A stretch of DNA of 23,650 nt from Zygnema cylindricum (lineage: Eukaryota; Streptophyta; Zygnematophyceae; Zygnematales; Zygnemataceae). Positions 18,936 to 23,650 of the stretch are shown here, piece after piece. The stretch lies in contig JBBHKE010000914.1 of NCBI GenBank assembly GCA_037447655.1, positions 182,303 to 205,952 on the forward strand. The letters are read 5' to 3'. Both the position numbers and the translations under genes were made by a program. A model generated the notes under the pieces. It was not told the origin of the DNA. It made no database searches and saw only the letters and a list, made by a program, of their open reading frames with translations. How positions within the stretch are numbered: the first letter of the stretch is position 1; every line of letters begins with the position of its first letter.

Positions 18936-19003
18936 GCATGTGCTTTCTTTGTTGTATAATTTACAAATTGCATGTGCTTTCTTTGTTGTATAATTTACAA
19001 ATT
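18936..19003 (+). repeat. Exact 34 bp tandem duplication
   Basis: The 34-base unit starting GCATGTGCTTTCTTTGTTGT occupies 18936-18969 and is repeated without mismatch at 18970-19003. Perfect identity implies a recent slip or template-switch event in otherwise decayed sequence. Confidence 0.95.
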
Positions 19004-19109
19004 GGCAAATTTGCAGACTTAGGGTGTGTATGGTTTGTTTGGGGCTTCATTGTGAAGTTGGTCTTTTGTGGTTTTTCGGTGAGAGTTTCCTCTTTGTGTA
19101 TTGATTATT

Positions 19110-19220
19110 ATGGCAACTGCCGGTGCTTCTTCTTCTTCTTTTGGGGCACCACTTGCCTCAAGACAACTTGAATTTCTTTTTAAGTTAGAGAAACTTGACC
19201 AAAATTCAAACAAAACTTAG
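19110..19220 (+). CDS. 36-codon frame, possible first exon of the hAT gene
   Basis: Starts MATAGASSSSFGAPLASRQL and ends QNSNKT before a stop. The Ala/Ser-rich start followed by a Leu/Phe/Lys helix looks like a plant-style protein N-terminus. It lies on the hAT strand, downstream of the TATA-like motif and about 120 bases before BED-finger-like coding sequence. It could be the transposase N-terminus cut by a stop, a leader of another element, or chance. Confidence 0.25.
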   Translation: MATAGASSSSFGAPLASRQLEFLFKLEKLDQNSNKT

Positions 19221-19632
19221 TCATACACTAAAATGGAGAAAAACATCCTCGTTTTCCTTCAAACCAAAATCCAAAACAAACTTCAAAAATAAAAAAATGG
19301 TGAAATTGCTCAGTATTACCTAGTGAAAGAAAGCAGGGCCACTTCAAGTTGTTGGAAAAAATTTGAGCCATGTATATGAAGTTAAAACATCAAATAATTA
19401 ATGGTAAAGGGGGCAGGTTTTGTGGCTTGAAATACATGTTTCATAGTTTATCAATACAAGTCAGCAAACTGTACTTCAACAATTAACACTCACACATGTT
19501 CAAATTTGGCCGATACACATAGTTCAAGAGGACTTTTTCATAAGTTTTTTTCAAAAACGGAGGCGAAAACGAGTGACCGAAAAAAATTGCAAAAATTGGG
19601 ACCTTGACCATTTTCGATAGTCGACGGTTCAG

Positions 19633-19903
19633 GTATGATTTATTTTAAATTCCATTTAAGATGGCTTTAGTGTATATGTCATTATAACTTATTTTGTTAA
19701 TAGATTTATGTGTTTGAGCTTCATCACTATTTTCTTATCAATAATTTATAATCATACGTTTATTTTTATTTTATTATAATTATTTGGTTTGTCATGATGT
19801 TATTTTTTATCTGTCTATCCATTAAAAAAAATCGTTTCAGTAGAAACCTTCTTTATCAATCATGGTTAGTGATTGAATGATATTTTTTGTTCTTTTTCCC
19901 CAG
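19633..19903 (+). other. Probable intron in the hAT transposase gene
   Basis: The donor context TTCAG|GTATGA and acceptor TTTTTCCCCAG|GTTTC flank 271 bases of T-rich sequence. Removing it joins PFSIVDGS to GFKHFVEL in one frame, recreating the family motif (PFSIVD..GF). This supports a real ancestral intron rather than an insertion. Confidence 0.6.
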
Positions 19904-20320
19904 GTTTCAAGCATTTTGTCGAGCTGGTGGTGGCGTTTGTTTGTCCAGCAAAAGTGGTGCATTGACCAACTAATCGTGTCTTTCAATAGCGTAAAAAACT
20001 ACATTATATCTTCAGCGAAAGACAATTGTAGTTTAATCATCCCAAAACTTAGAGAAAATACTGATAACAATATTTTTGTCGCATTTACGACAGACCTCTA
20101 GACCGAGATAATAAAATGAACTTCATTCATGTCAGTAACCGCTCATTTTATCTACAAAAAATTTAAACTTCATGCACGGACGCTTCAAGTCGATCATTTT
20201 CCGGAGGAAAAACACACCATGGAAATGTTTTAACAGCTTTCAAAAATTGTTTAACCAATTTTGAAATGTCCAATTTTGATGTTTTAGATAATCGTTGCAT
20301 TGTCATGACTGACAGTGGCT

Positions 20321-20432
20321 CTAACATGTGTGCAACTGAAGGGCTACCGAGTATGTTTACTTCGATACCTTTCGCGCTAACATGTGTGCAACTGAAGGGC
20401 TACCGAGTATGTTTACTTCGATGCCTTTTGCG
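20321..20432 (+). repeat. 56 bp tandem duplication inside the hAT gene
   Basis: Copy 1 (20321-20376) and copy 2 (20377-20432) both begin CTAACATGTGTGCAACTGAA and differ at two positions near their ends. Since 56 is not a multiple of three, the duplication shifts the frame; copy 2 rejoins the original frame into PFADHKIATIV. It disrupts the region after the second catalytic Asp. Confidence 0.93.
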
Positions 20433-21529
20433 GACCATAAAATTGCTACAATTGTGACAACAATCTTTAATAACAACGAAACTTCCAAAAATACAAATAC
20501 GATGTGGAAGTTTTTAAATTATTTGATCTAATTGACGCGTGTAAATCATTAGTCACGTTTTTCAAATAGAGTAATATACAAAATCTTTAGAAAAACACTT
20601 TAAAACAATTAAACGCAACGCGGTGGAATTCTTTGCTCCGAATGCTTCAGAGTAATTACAATGCATTCAATGAGGTAGGACTAATCGATCAAGCAAAATA
20701 TAAATTGATACTTTTTGCTTGTATCGATAAGACTCACGTTACCGAACTTATACGATCTTTGGAAAGGTATTAAGAAACGACCCTAAAGTTGGAAAAATTC
20801 AAAAACCAACTTTACATTTGGTTTTGTTTGAACTATCGTCTCTCCATAACCACTCTAAGATAAGAATAACATCTTACAATTACGGTGAAAAGGAATGCCC
20901 CGCCGATTCCCCATACTTGCAAAAATTGAAAGAACTTTTTATGATATTTGCACTGCCGAAGTGGGGCCTTCATGAGTATTATATTGTTGCGGCTCTCTTA
21001 GATCCCCGACAAAAACAAAATATTGAAATAATTGGGGTATGGAAAACCGAAATTGAAAGCGCGAGGGTCAAACTTCGAGAACTCGCAAACAACCTCAGTG
21101 ATGACGTTGATTTCGGTAGTCCTCAACGTATCACGAAATAACAAAAAACATTGCAAAGTACGGACTATTACCAAAAAAAAATTGGTGAGAGCGATAACAA
21201 AAATGAGGTTTTTATTACAACAGACAAAAAAACGCTCGTTAGTGACGAATTGAAACGTTATTTTGATTTAAAATTAACCAACGACGAAAACTTGAACTTT
21301 AACATACTAGAATGGTGGAAAAATAAATCAAATGTACGTGCAAAAGATGGAGGATTTCCTTTTCTAGCCAGTGTTGCTAGATCTATTCTAAATATTCCGG
21401 CTTCTAGCTCCATTTCCAAATGCAATTTTTCGAATGTCGGGATCACGATAACAAAGTAAAATAGCTCACTAGCGGCTTCAATTGTTAATGATCTTTTGTG
21501 TGTTGGATCCAACCGAGATATTTTTAATG

Positions 21530-22040
21530 CATATTTTTTTGTTTTGTTTTGTTTTCTAATTATTGTTATTTTTTTAGTATTAGTTATATTGTTTTTTTTT
21601 TTTGAGATTTTTGTTGTATTTCACAATTTTTCTAGTGTTATTTTGCTCTTTTTTAAAACCGGAATGCTTATTTTTATCAAATTACCAAAGCATCGTATAT
21701 ATACCAAATTTAGATTTATAGATTTTGTGTAGTTTTTAAGTTTGAGGTTGAGAATTTATAAAATAGAGTCGAAAACATGACGAGGTTGTGATTTGTTTAT
21801 TTCTATATTTGATGCAACAAAATATTTTTTGTTTGTTAAAAATTTAGATTTGCGAGCGAAAAAACATTAACATAAGAGTTTAAACATTAATCTAAGAGTT
21901 ACACGCAAAATTAGGGGAAAATCTCTTGAGGGAGGTGACTTTCGAGGAAAATATATATTAGTCAAGACAAATTACAAAAAGACAAAATAGTAAAAAGAAG
22001 AGGTACACAAAATGATTTTTTGCCAAGGGAGATATACCAC
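21530..22040. other. AT-rich stretch after the hAT relic
   Basis: T-rich then A-rich DNA with no recognisable protein. The plus-strand frame 21496-21732 is a Phe-rich continuation through poly-T and is not a gene. The right end of the hAT element should lie here, but no terminal repeat was matched. Confidence 0.45.
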
Positions 22041-22042
22041 TA

Positions 22043-22230
22043 CACCACGCATTGTTATTAGTGCTAATTAGTCGCTACTATTTACAGCAAAAAATCACAA
22101 AATAGAGTTAACAACGTTATTTTCAAGATGTGGATTACAACGTGCCACGTCTCCTTGTATTAAATAGTGTTATTAATCATAATTTTCCATTAACGTAATA
22201 AATGTTTAACGCTAATAACAATTAGTGTTG
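22043..22230. mobile_element. MITE with TA target duplication (188 bp)
   Basis: The left terminus CACCACGCATTGTTATTAG (22043-22061) and right terminus CTAATAACAATTAGTGTTG (22212-22230) are reverse complements at 16 of 19 positions. Each is flanked outside by TA (22041-22042 and 22231-22232). The interior has no coding frame. The terminus resembles that of the MITE at 22693-22917, so they belong to one family. A TA duplication suggests mobilisation by a Tc1/mariner-type transposase, although the terminus is not the classical Stowaway CTCCCTCC. Confidence 0.7.
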
Positions 22231-22471
22231 TAATTTTGTACCTTTTCAAGTACGGGCAGGTACGGTTAGTCGCGAAAAAATTGAGTTTCGGTCAACTTTT
22301 ATTTTTGTAAACGCGTTTCGGATACAATTAACAATTTAAGAGTGTGACATAACCCGGTCGGACGTCGGGTACTCAAATTTTGAAAAAAAAAAGGGTCGGT
22401 TTTGGTTATGTAAAATTTTGAGTTTTGCGACCTCTAACTGCCGGTCACAAATTGAAAAACCAGACAATTGT

Positions 22472-22533
22472 TTACGGAGTAAAAATGGTTTAAGTGGCGA
22501 AAAAAATATTAACCATAATAGCGATACATGGTG
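22472..22533. repeat. Orphan right arm of the MITE family
   Basis: ACGGAGTAAAAATGGTTTAA, AGTGGCGAAAAAAATATTAA and CATAATAGCGATACATGGTG followed by TA match, in order, the right arm of the MITE at 22693-22917. A clear left arm for this copy is not seen unless it pairs with the terminus at 22043. The minus-strand frame 22695-22336 crosses it and is not considered a gene. Confidence 0.6.
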
Positions 22534-22692
22534 TAATGTACTACAGTAATGAAACAATCTATAACAGACAAACTGAACCGAACCAAAACAAAACATTGGC
22601 GGCGCGATTTCGGCAAACTCCGATTCGCTCGATATTCCAACATCTACTGTAACTCCCAAACAAACACTCCAATATCGGTTGGACAGAAAGTA

Positions 22693-22917
22693 CACCGTGA
22701 ATCGCTATTAGTGTCCATGACTTCAAGTTATTTTCACCACTTAAAACATATTTTATCCGTACACAATTGTATGATTTCTAGATGGAGACTACCAATCAGA
22801 AGCTGAAAATCTTATCTTTTAATCGCAGGCGTCAGATTTGACATTTGACATGTGTGTACGGAGAAAAGATGTTTTAAGTGGCGAAAAAAATATCAACACT
22901 AATAGGGATTCACGGTG
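22693..22917. mobile_element. Foldback MITE with TA target duplication (225 bp)
   Basis: Terminal repeats of 22 bases (22693-22714 and 22896-22917) match at 21 positions. The left one begins CACCGTGAATCGCTATTAG, and TA flanks both ends (22691-22692 and 22918-22919). Pairing extends inward: TTCACCACTTAAAACAT..CCGTACAC on the left mirrors GTGTACGG..ATGTTTTAAGTGGCG on the right, so roughly 65-70 bases per side can fold. It encodes nothing. The near-perfect termini suggest it is younger than the surrounding relics. Confidence 0.85.
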
Positions 22918-22919
22918 TA

Positions 22920-23650
22920 CTATATTGCCACGACGTCAGCTCAAATCGCGACACGTATACGAAACTGAACCATATTCTGCGAACCGATGACTCGCCAAAA
23001 TTCGCGGACACACGATCCTTAATAAGGGTGAACTTCCATTAGAACAAAAGTGGGGTTGTTTACTGTAAGCCGTACGATTTCGTACATATTCGTACCATTT
23101 TTTTTTTGTTAGACGAAACATGACGATACATGTTTACTAGATGGCTCCAATATTATAGGCGTAAGTATCGACCGTTGGATGTTTCAATTTTTTAGATTTG
23201 CAAAGCTATCGCGCAAGTCCTCTAGTGTGAAGAGACTCTCCTCAGCAAGGAGAGTTTCTTCACACAGGTCGCGTACCATTGGTACATGTGAAAAGTAAAA
23301 AAAAAATCACCATTAACAGGCGATGAGAAACGAACACGCCGTTGTCATGCCGTAAGACGTCAACAGGTATTGTGATTATATCGTGTACTAATTGATGTTT
23401 CGGTGACGTGACAGGTACATATCCGAAAGTACAACTAGAGATTTGTACGGGACAAAGGTCGAAATATACTCTCGTACGGCACCACGGGAACACAATGTGA
23501 AATCAGCGTGGAACTGGACCACGGTACGGCATCAGACGTCAGGAATCCAAACGGCTACAAACCTGACAGGTGTCTGAAGTCATGAACCCTTGGAGGTTCA
23601 TGCATCATTTTTGGCTTAGCTTAGGGAGGGTTTTTATCCTCGAGGTGTAG
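22920..23650. other. Intergenic end of the window, hairpins only
   Basis: No protein is recognised; the minus-strand frames 23121-22936 and 23493-23260 look fortuitous. The stretch holds a strong hairpin at 23225-23265 and an 8 bp perfect stem (CATGAACC/GGTTCATG, about 23581-23602). Confidence 0.4.
23225..23265. repeat. 18 bp hairpin with one mismatch, 5-base loop
   Basis: The left arm GTGTGAAGAGACTCTCCT (23225-23242) pairs with AGGAGAGTTTCTTCACAC (23248-23265); only one position differs (a G-T pair in RNA). The loop is CAGCA. It is too short for a typical plant microRNA precursor. There is no T run after it and no adjacent gene, so its role is unknown. Confidence 0.85.

Larger units (their letters stand above)
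19320..21530 (+). pseudogene. hAT-superfamily transposase relic with probable intron
   Basis: Domains in order: a degenerate BED finger (TSSCWKKFEP, then GRFCGLKYMFHSLS, about 19350-19500); WDL.RPFSIVDGSGFK, the conserved hAT segment, split by a GT-AG intron (19633-19903); VKNYIISSAKDN; FVAFTTDL with the first catalytic Asp (20093-20095), whose usual following Trp is TAG; SFMSVTAHFIYKKFKLHART; MTDSGSNM with the second Asp (20311-20313); TRWNSLLRML; LSSLHNH; AALLDPRQK; and the C-terminal dimerisation domain (about 21240-21460: NILEWWKNKS, FPFLASVARSILNIPASSS), ending SSLAASIVNDLL. There are many stops and frameshifts. The enzyme family cuts and pastes hAT DNA. Terminal repeats and the 8 bp target duplication were not found. 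Confidence 0.88.

Noticed and set aside
18926-19171. 81-codon Cys/Phe-rich plus-strand frame
   Set aside because: Its periodic start comes from the 34 bp tandem duplication, and no family resemblance is seen.
22336-22695. 119-codon minus-strand frame
   Set aside because: It crosses an orphan MITE arm, has no recognisable content, and its start lies in the next MITE.
1-23650. CRISPR arrays, rRNA genes, organelle-derived DNA
   Set aside because: No regularly spaced short repeats and no recognisable rRNA or plastid/mitochondrial gene sequence were seen on either strand.

Overview
The window reads as repeat-rich nuclear DNA of a land plant. The evidence is two decayed Ty1/copia retrotransposons of plant type, a decayed hAT transposase, small foldback (MITE-like) elements, AT-rich sequence, long T runs and a long GGGAGA purine tract. 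I found no intact protein-coding gene, no rRNA, no CRISPR and no bacterial-style operon. The species cannot be named from this sequence. Every recognisable coding stretch is broken by stops or frameshifts.

Layout, left to right. 1-2.7 kb: a minus-strand stretch with several long hydrophilic open frames that look like one decayed coding region of unrecognised family. 3.3-3.55 kb: a short Lys/Glu-rich minus-strand open frame, also unrecognised. 3.65-4.63 kb: pyrimidine tracts, then a roughly 400 bp purine tract built on GGGAGA. 4.85-7.9 kb: a non-coding repeat array with two direct copies of one segment, three copies of another (one inverted), and ends of a small foldback element. 7.9-9.74 kb: AT-rich, nothing recognised. 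9.74-14.1 kb: a copia relic on the minus strand (gag, protease, integrase, reverse transcriptase, fragmentary RNase H, with LTR/leader-like sequence to its right). 14.06-17.3 kb: a second copia family on the minus strand (integrase N-terminus, protease, gag, leader, LTR). It is interrupted between protease and integrase by an LTR plus leader of its own family in the opposite orientation. 17.4-19.2 kb: a tRNA-like B-box motif, an unassigned 114-codon frame, a TATA-like motif, a 34 bp tandem duplication and a 36-codon frame. 19.3-21.5 kb: a plus-strand hAT transposase relic with BED finger, RNase-H-like core, dimerisation domain and one probable intron. 21.5-23.65 kb: two well-formed MITEs with TA target duplications, an orphan MITE arm and several hairpins.

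How the parts relate. The copia relics share strand and order, and the left one abuts the point where the right one's integrase frame stops, so nested insertion is likely. Neither can be autonomous: the left one has changed residues at the protease, integrase and reverse-transcriptase active sites. The hAT relic has TA-flanked MITEs beside it but does not explain them, because hAT elements make 8 bp duplications. The most checkable structural observations are the inward-facing LTR-leader pair (14.58-15.28 kb against 16.69-17.32 kb), the TA-flanked MITE family (22.04-22.23, 22.69-22.92 and relatives near 7.3-7.6 kb), and the 4.85-7.9 kb repeat array. I did not find a convincing new functional system.
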